From Colwellia sp. RSH04 (GTDB taxonomy: Bacteria; Pseudomonadota; Gammaproteobacteria; Enterobacterales; Alteromonadaceae): 64,000 nucleotides of DNA. The notes under the pieces were generated by a model. It did not search any database and was not told the DNA's origin. It saw nothing but the letters and a program-made list of their open reading frames with translations. Positions within the stretch are counted from its first letter, which is position 1. Every line of letters starts with the position of its first letter. The stretch covers positions 60,588 through 124,587 of the forward strand of contig NZ_QXIO01000011.1 of NCBI RefSeq assembly GCF_003545765.1, read 5' to 3'. Made by a program: the position numbers and the translations under genes. Positions 56,625 through 64,000 of the stretch are shown here, one piece after another.

Positions 56625-57061
56625 TGAACAAGGTTACGCTATTTTTATTTTTCATGATATTTTCAGCGAGCTTATCTGGCTGTTCAACTACAATTAATAA
56701 TCATCAAGGCAGCTTATATATTCAGCTAGGAGAAGAACAAGGCATCTCCCGTTTAGTCGATAGTTTCATAAAAGAGTTAGCCAAAGATAAGCAAGTATTT
56801 CCCTACTTCGCCAAAGCCAGTGTCAGCCATTTTAGAAAAGGCTTTATCAACCACATGTGTGATATCAGTGGCGGCCCTTGCAAATATAAAGGCGATAACA
56901 TGGTCGATATTCATACAGGCATGAACATTAACGAAGCTGACTTTAACCGTGTTGTAGAATTGTTAGTTAAAGCGATGGAAAAAGAGAACATTAGCTATCG
57001 CACTCAAAATAAGTTACTCGCTAAATTGGCCCCCTTGCGAAGCGAAGTGATTAAACGTTAA
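56624..57061 (+). CDS. Group I truncated-globin lipoprotein
   Basis: A 145-residue precursor from ATG 56624, sharing TAATG with the upstream gene. A lipobox (SLSGC, cysteine near 20) predicts a lipoprotein, unusual for a globin. The globin part shows SLYIQLGEEQGISRLVDSFI, VFPYFAKASVSHFRKGFINH (heme-proximal region) and NINEADFNRVVELLVKAM, as in group 1 truncated hemoglobins. It could sense or detoxify NO or oxygen on the periplasmic side. Its last four bases overlap the convergent barrel gene. Confidence 0.85.
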   Translation: MNKVTLFLFFMIFSASLSGCSTTINNHQGSLYIQLGEEQGISRLVDSFIKELAKDKQVFPYFAKASVSHFRKGFINHMCDISGGPCKYKGDNMVDIHTGMNINEADFNRVVELLVKAMEKENISYRTQNKLLAKLAPLRSEVIKR

Positions 57062-58284
57062 AAATACCATTCAACACTAAATTGAGCATGATCGTCATCT
57101 CTAAGCATAAATGCGCTATCAATAGAATCACTACTTTGTAATAATCTTATATCGACACTTGCTTTAAAGCTATCTCCAAAGCGTCTAGTTGCTTCCATTA
57201 AAAAGCTATTCGCACTATGATCAAGATCAGTACTAACCCCCATTAACATCTCTGTACTTTGCATGTCATTAAATGCTAACCGAGTGCCGACAAATAGATC
57301 ATTTTGAAACACAGATCCTGACTTCCCAAACTCAATAGTGTTAAAGTCAACAACGCCACGTGAATCCCAAGCGTATTCAGTAAGTAATCCTAAATCAAGG
57401 TTAGTATCAAAAATCCCAATGAAGCTATATTCAAATCCAGCTTGTGTGGCAACAAAACTTTCTGTGCTTGTTTTACGGTAAATACTTTCAAACTTCCATA
57501 ACCAATCACCTAATGTTGCCTGAACATCTAAACCTAATTGATCCATTTGATTATAATATTGCTGAAGAACCACCCCTTCACTATTAAAACTAGGCGTAAG
57601 AATTGGCTCTCTGTTTGTCCCATGAAACCAATAGCTACCCAAATCAAAGTCACCAATACTATGTGCCCATCGCAAGGCTACATCTAAATGTTGTTGCTCA
57701 GCAGATGACTCATAATTAACATTGTTTTTATCGACAACAATCGGACCACGTAATCGACCTTGTTCACTCGCAAATGTACGTTCCCTAAAGCCAGGTAAGA
57801 TAAAAAAATCAACGATTCCCCATGCTTGCACTAACGATAAGTTAATCATTTGCTGGCCTAGCTTATCTTCACCGTCAAAATCTTCTACGCCGTCTGTTTG
57901 ATTAATCACATCAACTAGATGTTGAAATTCAGTAACTCCCCAGTATTCTTTACGGATACCTACACGTAACTCCCAATCATCTGCAGCATGAATATAAGCT
58001 AATTCTCTAATATCTCCATGCTGTCGATTATCATCTTGGCTGTCAACACGATAAAAAGGGGTGAATATAATGCTGTCAAAACCATCATTCCAACTCCAAT
58101 AAAGTTCAGGCTCTATTGTTGCTGAAGATTGCCCACCATTAAACTGCCCCTCAAACTGAGCATCTTTAAAAAAGTGGCGATGCTCAACAGAGACTTTTCC
58201 TGACAATTCAAATTCTGTCGCACTCATTGAAATAGACGTAATCATACTTGTAATCAGTGCAGAGGCTAACCATGTACGTTTCAT
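57058..58284 (-). CDS. Predicted outer-membrane beta-barrel protein (DUF1302-like)
   Basis: A 408-residue exported protein: signal peptide ending near SMSA, then amphipathic beta strands (FELSGKVSVEHRHFFKDAQF, WELRVGIRKEYWGVTEF) and a C-terminal aromatic residue (AQFSVEWYF), the signature for outer-membrane barrel assembly. The sequence resembles the DUF1302-type proteins found with RND permeases and LolA-like partners. It is the last gene of the operon, one base after the LolA-like gene. It likely forms the outer-membrane exit or acceptor of that system. Confidence 0.75.
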   Translation of the reverse strand: MKRTWLASALITSMITSISMSATEFELSGKVSVEHRHFFKDAQFEGQFNGGQSSATIEPELYWSWNDGFDSIIFTPFYRVDSQDDNRQHGDIRELAYIHAADDWELRVGIRKEYWGVTEFQHLVDVINQTDGVEDFDGEDKLGQQMINLSLVQAWGIVDFFILPGFRERTFASEQGRLRGPIVVDKNNVNYESSAEQQHLDVALRWAHSIGDFDLGSYWFHGTNREPILTPSFNSEGVVLQQYYNQMDQLGLDVQATLGDWLWKFESIYRKTSTESFVATQAGFEYSFIGIFDTNLDLGLLTEYAWDSRGVVDFNTIEFGKSGSVFQNDLFVGTRLAFNDMQSTEMLMGVSTDLDHSANSFLMEATRRFGDSFKASVDIRLLQSSDSIDSAFMLRDDDHAQFSVEWYF

Positions 58285-58285
58285 T

Positions 58286-59086
58286 CTATCGTGCTCGTTT
58301 TAATGAGTTACGGTTAAAGTCGCTGTCTTTTAAACCGGTCTTAAATTGGTAATTACTCCACTTTAACTCAGTACTTTTACCATTTTGATGATTTACCATA
58401 TGTTGTATATCAGCACGCCAGTGCTTATCTAAATACTGTTTGTAATCACTAAAAGTTAACGTTTTAAGCAAAGAATCTTTTCGATCATAAAACTCAACTT
58501 TCTGAACACGGTATTCACTGTGATCAATCCAAACAACACGCCTTGTATATCCTGAGTTTTCATCGACCGGATACTGTTCAACTTTAAAACTCACTTCACC
58601 ATTTACTGTTTCATCACCTAAATATTTATAAGTGTACTTTTCAACTTCAAATGAACTTAAATCTTCAAAAGCAAACTCCGAACCCATGAAAGGACCAGAC
58701 TTGTTACGAGAAGATATACGTTTAACTCGTTTTAGCGCAGGTAAAAATAACCATTGCTCATCAGCTTCTATAGGATGAGAAAAACTCAAAAAAGCCGTGC
58801 CTTTAACATCTCTAGGCTTATTAAAAATGGTTAAGCTTTTATCGCCATCATTCTTTATTTCAAGGGATTTGATTTTAATTTCACGAATACTTTCTTGCCC
58901 TTGCTTATTTTTTAAGATCATTAACATGTCTGCAGATGAATCTTTCCAACCTTCATCTTTTTTCTTCGACTCTACAGAGATATCTAACCCTTTTTGCTCC
59001 TCTGCAGTTAAAGCATATACAGAAGCCGAGGTAACGCTTAGTAACAAGCTAGAGACTGTTGCTAATACTAATTTTTTATTTAACAT
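58286..59086 (-). CDS. LolA-like outer-membrane lipoprotein-sorting protein
   Basis: A 266-residue periplasmic protein with a signal peptide (cleavage near VYA-LTAEEQ). The body is of the LolA/LppX-like fold used by outer membrane lipoprotein-sorting proteins: LMILKNKQGQESIREIKIKS, QWLFLPALKRVKRISSRNKS, GPFMGSEFAFEDLSSFEVEK, VVWIDHSEYRVQKVEFYD. Such proteins shuttle lipids or lipoproteins and commonly partner with MMPL permeases, as here. It sits between the permease (55 bp upstream) and the barrel (1 bp downstream). Confidence 0.85.
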   Translation of the reverse strand: MLNKKLVLATVSSLLLSVTSASVYALTAEEQKGLDISVESKKKDEGWKDSSADMLMILKNKQGQESIREIKIKSLEIKNDGDKSLTIFNKPRDVKGTAFLSFSHPIEADEQWLFLPALKRVKRISSRNKSGPFMGSEFAFEDLSSFEVEKYTYKYLGDETVNGEVSFKVEQYPVDENSGYTRRVVWIDHSEYRVQKVEFYDRKDSLLKTLTFSDYKQYLDKHWRADIQHMVNHQNGKSTELKWSNYQFKTGLKDSDFNRNSLKRAR

Positions 59087-59141
59087 AATTTTTCCATTTG
59101 CTATTTAATTGACTATATAAATTGACTAAAAAACCATTGTG

Positions 59142-61481
59142 CTAACTTACACTCGTTGAAGGCTCTACTTCACCATTTTTTAACGACTCTCGCTGTTTTT
59201 TCTTTTTTTTGTCTAACGCCATAAGTAATGGCGGTAAGAAAAGAAAATCAACAACTAAGGCTACAAATATAGTTAAGGCGGTTAATAGCCCCATTTCAGC
59301 ATTCATTCTAAAGGTTGACTGTGCTAATACACTAAAACCCGCTACTAGTACAAAGGTCGTTATCCAAAGGGCTCTACCTACATTATCAAAAGCATAATGC
59401 ACCGCTTCATAAGTACTTGCGTTCTTATCACGTTTAGCATGAATATATTTACTTAAAAAGTGTACGGTATCATCAACAACAATACCTAGCGTCATACCAA
59501 TAACTACGGATAAACCTAAACCAACTTGTCCGCTATAAAGTCCCCATAAACCAAACGCGATTGCAGCAGGGATTAAGTTAGGTAATAAACTAATGAAGCC
59601 AAATTTAACGCTTTTTAATGCAAAGCCAAGTAATATCGATATTAATACTAAAGCTAATGTAGTTCCCACGAGCATGCTCGTGATATTTCGCTTACCAATA
59701 TGAGCAAACATCAAACTAGGGCTAGCAAAATCTACCTCATATTGCGGCGCATTTTCCTTAAACCACTTTCGCATTTCGCTTTCAATATTAATAAGTTGAT
59801 TACTAGTCATGTTTTTGAATGTTGCCACTATTCTAGATGACGATTTATCAACATTTAGCTGGTTATTTAAATCTAAACCATAAGGTAATGACATTTCATA
59901 CAACAATAAGTATTGCGCTGAAAGCTCTTGGCTATCAGGTAACTTATACCAATTAGGATCATCTCCATGCATATTTTTATTTAAGCGCTTCAATGTATCG
60001 GTTATGGTATTAACGTGATCAGTTTCAGGTCTATCACGCAACCAATCACTAAAGTCTGATACGGCATGTAAGTAGCTAGGAGAATTAATACCACTAGCTT
60101 TACCTGTTTTTACTGATATTTCTACAGCCATCATCCCGGATAAATTGTCTTGCATATAGTCAGTCGCTGCGCGATAAGGAACACTCTTATCGAAATATTT
60201 GACAAAATCATCATTGAGTTCATTTTTGGGGATAAACGAAGCTGATAACAGAATAAAAACACTCGTAAATATGAGTAATAATTTTCTATTATCTATAACA
60301 AAATCTGCAAGCTTTGCCATACTATCTTTTTTGTTTTCTTGTTTAGCTTTTACATTGACTGGTAAAACAGTAAGCAGCGCAGGAAAAATAGTCACAGAGA
60401 AGACAAACGCGAGCATAACACCAATGGCCACAAGATTTCCTAAATCTCTAAAAGGCGGAGAATCTGAAAAGTTCATGCTTAAAAAGCCAATAGCGGTAGT
60501 AATACTGGTTAAGAATATAGGCTGAAAGTTAATTTTAATACTTCGAGCGATGGCCGTTCTCTTATCAGCACCTTGACGCATTTCATAAAACATGGACGTT
60601 AAAATATGAATACAATCTGCCACGGCCAAGGTTAAGATCATAGTTGGAGCAGATGCAGAAGGGCCTGTTAAATAAAAGCCTAACCAGCCCGCAAGCCCCA
60701 TAGTAGTCACAATACTCATAATAATAATGAGTACCGTTGCAACAGTACCTGTAATAGTACGTAATAATAATCCAATGGTTACAATAACAACTAAAAACAT
60801 TAATGGAATAAGTGTCGCATTATCACTAAGTGCAGATTCAGTGAAAGATGTGTTCATCATTATCATTCCAGATAACATCACTTGATTATCAGGATTCTCA
60901 GCTAAATATTTTGCTTTAATTGCTCTAACACTTTCTGCCACTTGTGGTGTTTCAGTTAACGGATCAATACCGGGTAATTGGACAGTGACATTAACGACTG
61001 AGACATGGCCACCCTTGGCAATTATTTTATTCAGCAATAAAGGCTCACTCAAGGCTACTTGCTTAATTTTTTCTAGATCTGTTGCTGACAAATTATCAGT
61101 TTTCATCACTAAGTCTTCAACGATCATATCGTCGTATTCAGCAAAGGTATGCTGAAAATTAGTTATAGAATCAACACGCGTAGAAAAAGGCACTTGCCAA
61201 CTTGCTTTTGTTAGCCCTTTTATAGATTCTAAGTGTTTAGCAGTAAAAACATTACCGTCTTTAGGTATAACGATAAAAGCGACATTGTCAGTTTTATTAT
61301 AAATTTTTTGCATTGACTCAAATGCGGTTAGCTGTGGATTTTCTTCACCAAAAAATACTCTATAATCATTTTTAAATACTAGCTTTTGTGCTCCTGCACC
61401 TGCAAATACCATCAAGGTGATACAAACTAGTATCACCCAAATAGGGTATTTACCAACAAAGCTATAAAGTTTATCTCGCAT
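59142..61481 (-). CDS. RND/MMPL-superfamily exporter
   Basis: A 779-residue inner-membrane permease with twelve predicted helices in two similar halves, each after a large periplasmic loop. Conserved stretches are MILTLAVADCIHILTSMFYE in the first half and IGMTLGIVVDDTVHFLSKYI in the second, carrying the membrane Asp residues for proton coupling. It belongs to the predicted exporters that work with LolA-like proteins rather than to AcrB-type drug pumps, since no membrane fusion protein is present. An operator-like site lies just before the gene at 61500. Confidence 0.9.
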   Translation of the reverse strand: MRDKLYSFVGKYPIWVILVCITLMVFAGAGAQKLVFKNDYRVFFGEENPQLTAFESMQKIYNKTDNVAFIVIPKDGNVFTAKHLESIKGLTKASWQVPFSTRVDSITNFQHTFAEYDDMIVEDLVMKTDNLSATDLEKIKQVALSEPLLLNKIIAKGGHVSVVNVTVQLPGIDPLTETPQVAESVRAIKAKYLAENPDNQVMLSGMIMMNTSFTESALSDNATLIPLMFLVVIVTIGLLLRTITGTVATVLIIIMSIVTTMGLAGWLGFYLTGPSASAPTMILTLAVADCIHILTSMFYEMRQGADKRTAIARSIKINFQPIFLTSITTAIGFLSMNFSDSPPFRDLGNLVAIGVMLAFVFSVTIFPALLTVLPVNVKAKQENKKDSMAKLADFVIDNRKLLLIFTSVFILLSASFIPKNELNDDFVKYFDKSVPYRAATDYMQDNLSGMMAVEISVKTGKASGINSPSYLHAVSDFSDWLRDRPETDHVNTITDTLKRLNKNMHGDDPNWYKLPDSQELSAQYLLLYEMSLPYGLDLNNQLNVDKSSSRIVATFKNMTSNQLINIESEMRKWFKENAPQYEVDFASPSLMFAHIGKRNITSMLVGTTLALVLISILLGFALKSVKFGFISLLPNLIPAAIAFGLWGLYSGQVGLGLSVVIGMTLGIVVDDTVHFLSKYIHAKRDKNASTYEAVHYAFDNVGRALWITTFVLVAGFSVLAQSTFRMNAEMGLLTALTIFVALVVDFLFLPPLLMALDKKKKKQRESLKNGEVEPSTSVS

Positions 61482-61499
61482 AGGTCACTCCATTTTCAC

Positions 61500-61512
61500 T
61501 GACGATTCGTCA
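61500..61512. promoter_or_regulatory. TetR operator-like site before the RND gene
   Basis: TGACGATTCGTCA, a perfect 6-bp inverted repeat around one base, 19 bp before the permease start. It repeats the motif found upstream of tetR. Confidence 0.7.
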
Positions 61513-61564
61513 CTTTATGAATTAAAAAAAACGGTGTAAAACACCGTCAATTATAGGCCAAGAA

Positions 61565-62317
61565 CTAAAAATTAAGCTCTCGGCCTTTCTCTTTTATTAA
61601 CATTAATTCGTTTGGAAAAACTTGTTCAATGGTTTTTCTTAACTCACTACAATGCTGTTTATCTTTTGTTAATGGCTTCCACTGCAATCCATCAAATAAA
61701 AGGTTACATTGATTAAATAATTCTCGCTCAACAATTAGGTTTGTTCGACCACTGCATTGCTCTACTTCACCAGAAAGTAAGGCAATAGTGCCATAGGCCA
61801 TTGACCAATTAGCGAAACATAATTGTTGAATATCCATATGCTCAGGTAGCAGTAAGCTTTTATCAGCAATAGCTTCTTCGATAATCCCGAAAATTGCACC
61901 CATGAGTTTTGTTTCTAACACGTCTTGTTCTTTGATTCGGGCTTCACTAGATTTACCTATTACATTAGGCGCTTTAGCACAAATTTCAGTTTGAAAGAGC
62001 ACAGGGTGTAAAATCGCATATAACAAATACGAAAAATTAGAAAGTAACATCCTTTCACGTGTACCCCCCTCAAATTGAAAAGCTCTTAAGAATAACCCTG
62101 ATAATAACTTTACTGCTTGGTTACTAATTGCCAGCAATAAATCTTCTTTACCAATAAAGTGCTTATAGACTGTGCCCTTAGAATAAGGAACTTTAGCGAC
62201 TACTTTATCCATAGTTAAATTTTCAATGCCTAATTTTGCAATTAGTTTTATAGCTTCATCAATTATTTGCTCTTCTCTGGCTTGAAGTGCTGCTTCATCG
62301 AGTATTCTGGGTGTCAT
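61565..62317 (-). CDS. TetR-family transcriptional regulator
   Basis: A 250-residue regulator with an N-terminal TetR HTH (about 14-60: EEQIIDEAIKLIAKLGIENL, VPYSKGTVYKHFIGKEDLL) and a helical C-terminal ligand domain. It lies upstream of the permease on the same strand, separated by 83 bp that contain one copy of the operator-like motif; two more copies lie upstream of its own start. This suggests autoregulation and control of the export operon by a lipid-like or hydrophobic ligand (inference). Confidence 0.9.
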   Translation of the reverse strand: MTPRILDEAALQAREEQIIDEAIKLIAKLGIENLTMDKVVAKVPYSKGTVYKHFIGKEDLLLAISNQAVKLLSGLFLRAFQFEGGTRERMLLSNFSYLLYAILHPVLFQTEICAKAPNVIGKSSEARIKEQDVLETKLMGAIFGIIEEAIADKSLLLPEHMDIQQLCFANWSMAYGTIALLSGEVEQCSGRTNLIVERELFNQCNLLFDGLQWKPLTKDKQHCSELRKTIEQVFPNELMLIKEKGRELNF

Positions 62318-62337
62318 AGTGTTTTATTACCTTATAG

Positions 62338-62364
62338 TGACGAAACGTCACTGACGATTAGTCA
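62338..62364. promoter_or_regulatory. Two adjacent TetR operator-like sites upstream of tetR
   Basis: TGACGAAACGTCA (62338-62350) and TGACGATTAGTCA (62352-62364), two 13-bp copies 14 bp apart, matching the site at 61500. The first extends to AGTGACGAAACGTCACT (62336-62352). Confidence 0.7.
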
Positions 62365-62539
62365 ATAATAAACTCTTTGTAAAAAAGTGCAAGTTAAATG
62401 TAATCTAAATGTACGAGTAAATTAAACAAATCAAATAAGAAGGTATGAAAGTACAACTAAACTTGACTTAGTAACTTATTAAAAGACGGTGTTTTCCAAT
62501 TAAAAAAACACCGAAAATAAACCAAAGGATAAATAGATA

Positions 62540-63811
62540 TTAACCAAATATAGCTCTCATTAACCCTATTACATGCTCTACCGATTTGCCATTTTTTACT
62601 TCATTGATAATGGATTCTCGCTTTCCTTGAATATACTCAGGCAAAGATTCATCAGCAAGCGCCTTATCGACAATCATCTCTGCTGTTTGTTTACTTTTAA
62701 TACGAGTAATAGTTTTTGTGGAGGTGGTATTTTTTTTACTACGCTTATCTAGAAGGCGAAGATAATTTGAGTTTAATGCTAAATTTTCATCAGCATATAA
62801 AAACACATCAATAAATAACGCTCTAGCTCGCCATACTTTATGCTCTATGCTTTCTTCTAATTCTATTGCTAGTTCTGGTTCAGCTTGATGCCACCAAGCA
62901 GAAGTTCTGATGGTACCAATCATGTCTTGCCAATAACCATCAAAGTCATTAGCGCTTAATTTCGCAATTGATAAACCTTGGCATAGAGTATCTATTTTAC
63001 TATTGGTTAGCGCGATAAATTGATCAGGGCGTCTCATCGCAAGTAATCGAGTTGCAGGAGCTAAAGGGGCTTTCTCTCCTGATGGTTTATCAACTGCATA
63101 TGAAGTAAAAATATCTCTATATGAATTAATAAACGCTTGGTATTGCGCAGGAGTTACATCTCCCTCCAAAGGAATATGACTTAACGCTTCATCAAATTTT
63201 TCTGGTTGTTGTTCAAGTAACGTTTGAAATATCTTGGCTCCCTTTGTTCCTGCAAACCATTCAACATCGAAAGTAAACACTGAAGGCTCATGCATTGAAG
63301 TATGTTTTCCAGAAAACGCCAAACGTTGCGTGTCACTCATTTGTGCAAGCGGAATATTTCTAATAGTGGATATATACTCTAAAAGACGTAAACGCTCGTC
63401 TAATGCGTGAATATCCGCTTGATGCTTTATAAAGTCGACATAGATCGGCCATGGAGCAATTCTCGTCATTTTCAGCTGACTGATGCTGACTGCGCTAATT
63501 AAAATATCTTCTAATTTTTTAAGCGGCTTGAATTGTTCTGGCTCTAATAAATCAAAATTAATTTTGTTTCTACATACATCAAGTAATGTATTACTCCACC
63601 CTAGAAAATCATCTGGATGTTCAGTTACTTTAACTGCCATCAGGTTTAAACTAATTTCAGCTATGTATTTTAAAGCATTTTGATAGATAGCATTTTCGGC
63701 ATCTGAAAGTGCCATGTTAACAGGGGAAGATAACAACTTTCTCATTAAACTATTTATAACTCCGCATAAGGGTAATTGATTAGGACAAAGAAAATATATA
63801 TTCTTTGCCAC
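62540..63811 (-). CDS. Hypothetical protein next to the rRNA operon
   Basis: A 423-residue soluble, mainly helical protein. GTG 63811 (MAKNIYFLCPNQLPLCGVIN) has an AGAGGTG ribosome site; ATG 63745 or 63715 are alternatives. I recognise no domain. Segments such as TFDVEWFAGTKGAKIFQTLL, HKVWRARALFIDVFLYADE and a basic patch (KRSKKNTTSTKTITRIKSKQ, about 345-365) are the only landmarks. It lies directly after the rRNA operon terminator on the same strand. Function unknown. Confidence 0.75.
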   Translation of the reverse strand: MAKNIYFLCPNQLPLCGVINSLMRKLLSSPVNMALSDAENAIYQNALKYIAEISLNLMAVKVTEHPDDFLGWSNTLLDVCRNKINFDLLEPEQFKPLKKLEDILISAVSISQLKMTRIAPWPIYVDFIKHQADIHALDERLRLLEYISTIRNIPLAQMSDTQRLAFSGKHTSMHEPSVFTFDVEWFAGTKGAKIFQTLLEQQPEKFDEALSHIPLEGDVTPAQYQAFINSYRDIFTSYAVDKPSGEKAPLAPATRLLAMRRPDQFIALTNSKIDTLCQGLSIAKLSANDFDGYWQDMIGTIRTSAWWHQAEPELAIELEESIEHKVWRARALFIDVFLYADENLALNSNYLRLLDKRSKKNTTSTKTITRIKSKQTAEMIVDKALADESLPEYIQGKRESIINEVKNGKSVEHVIGLMRAIFG

Positions 63812-63840
63812 TTACACCTCTTCTTAAATTTTAAATAGCA

Positions 63841-63869
63841 AAAAGCCCGCAACATTGTTGCGGGCTTTT
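63841..63869 (-). terminator. Rho-independent terminator of the rRNA operon
   Basis: AAAAGCCCGCAACA T TGTTGCGGGCTTTT, a 14-bp perfect stem with T-tracts, 11 bp past the 5S rRNA end. Confidence 0.93.
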
Positions 63870-63879
63870 CTTAATTAGA

Positions 63880-63997
63880 AGCTTAGCAATGTCCTACTCT
63901 CACATGGGAACTCCCACACTACCATCGGCGCTAACACATTTCACTTCTGAGTTCGGAATGGGATCAGGTGGTTCTATGTCGCTATTGTCGCTAAGCA
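63880..63997 (-). rRNA. rrf: 5S ribosomal RNA
   Basis: About 118 nt. The conserved core reads CCCATTCCGAACTCAGAAGTGAAA and AGCGCCGATGGTAGTGTGGG in segments, as in E. coli 5S, with the terminal helix GCTTAGC/GCTAAGC. It is the 3' end of an rRNA operon whose 23S and 16S genes lie beyond the right edge. Confidence 0.96.
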
Positions 63998-64000
63998 AAA

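Overview
The window is AT-rich chromosomal DNA of a marine gammaproteobacterium. Protein sequences, gene order (the tol-pal block; leuS-lptE-holA-nadD-rsfS-rlmH-mrdA-mrdB-rlpA-dacA-ybeD-lipB-lipA) and a 5S rRNA at the right edge fit the order Alteromonadales, most likely Colwellia or a close relative. That placement is inference from recognised sequences, not from a search. No insertion sequence, integrase or CRISPR array was seen.

Layout. 1-2745 (minus): start of a type I-F CRISPR-Cas operon, cas1, then a small zinc-ribbon gene not normally part of the system, then a Cas2-3 fusion running off the left edge. 2746-4182: AT-rich accessory-looking DNA with at most two tiny doubtful ORFs. 4183-7320: nadA flanked by two unusual tRNA loci. 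A tRNA-Ser gene has four extra copies of its own 5' end in a ~107-bp tandem array upstream. A cluster of four tRNA-Lys genes is followed by a ~106-bp tandem array carrying four extra copies of the tRNA 3' end. 7427-12740: cpoB-pal-tolB-tolA-tolR-tolQ-ybgC (minus), the trans-envelope Tol-Pal machine. 12930-19612: deaD with a long hairpin-rich leader, two hypothetical genes, a Lon-family protease and a ybeL-like zinc-ribbon gene.

19845-33682 (plus): leucyl-tRNA synthetase, LPS transport, DNA polymerase III delta, NAD synthesis, ribosome silencing and methylation, the elongation/cell-wall genes (PBP2, RodA, RlpA, DacA) and lipoate synthesis. 33830-49763: a eukaryotic-like protein kinase; a TyrR-type regulator divergent from methionine gamma-lyase; a HIT protein and RbgA-like GTPase; an AraC regulator divergent from an ExaC-like aldehyde dehydrogenase; RNase HI, an MFS transporter and small envelope, nuclease, thioesterase, acetyltransferase, MiaE and sulfotransferase genes.

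49896-63811: an acetyl-CoA hydrolase/transferase-GNAT fusion followed by an HDAC-family deacetylase; a tightly overlapping operon of cupredoxin-like protein, GGDEF-EAL protein, DUF3034 protein and a globin lipoprotein; and a TetR-controlled envelope operon (RND/MMPL permease, LolA-like protein, predicted outer-membrane barrel) with three matching 13-bp operator-like sites. The right edge holds an unknown gene, a strong terminator and the 5S rRNA that ends an rRNA operon on the minus strand.

The least conventional items are the two tRNA-end tandem arrays, the zinc-ribbon gene inside the cas operon, and the acetylation/deacetylation and c-di-GMP/globin operons.
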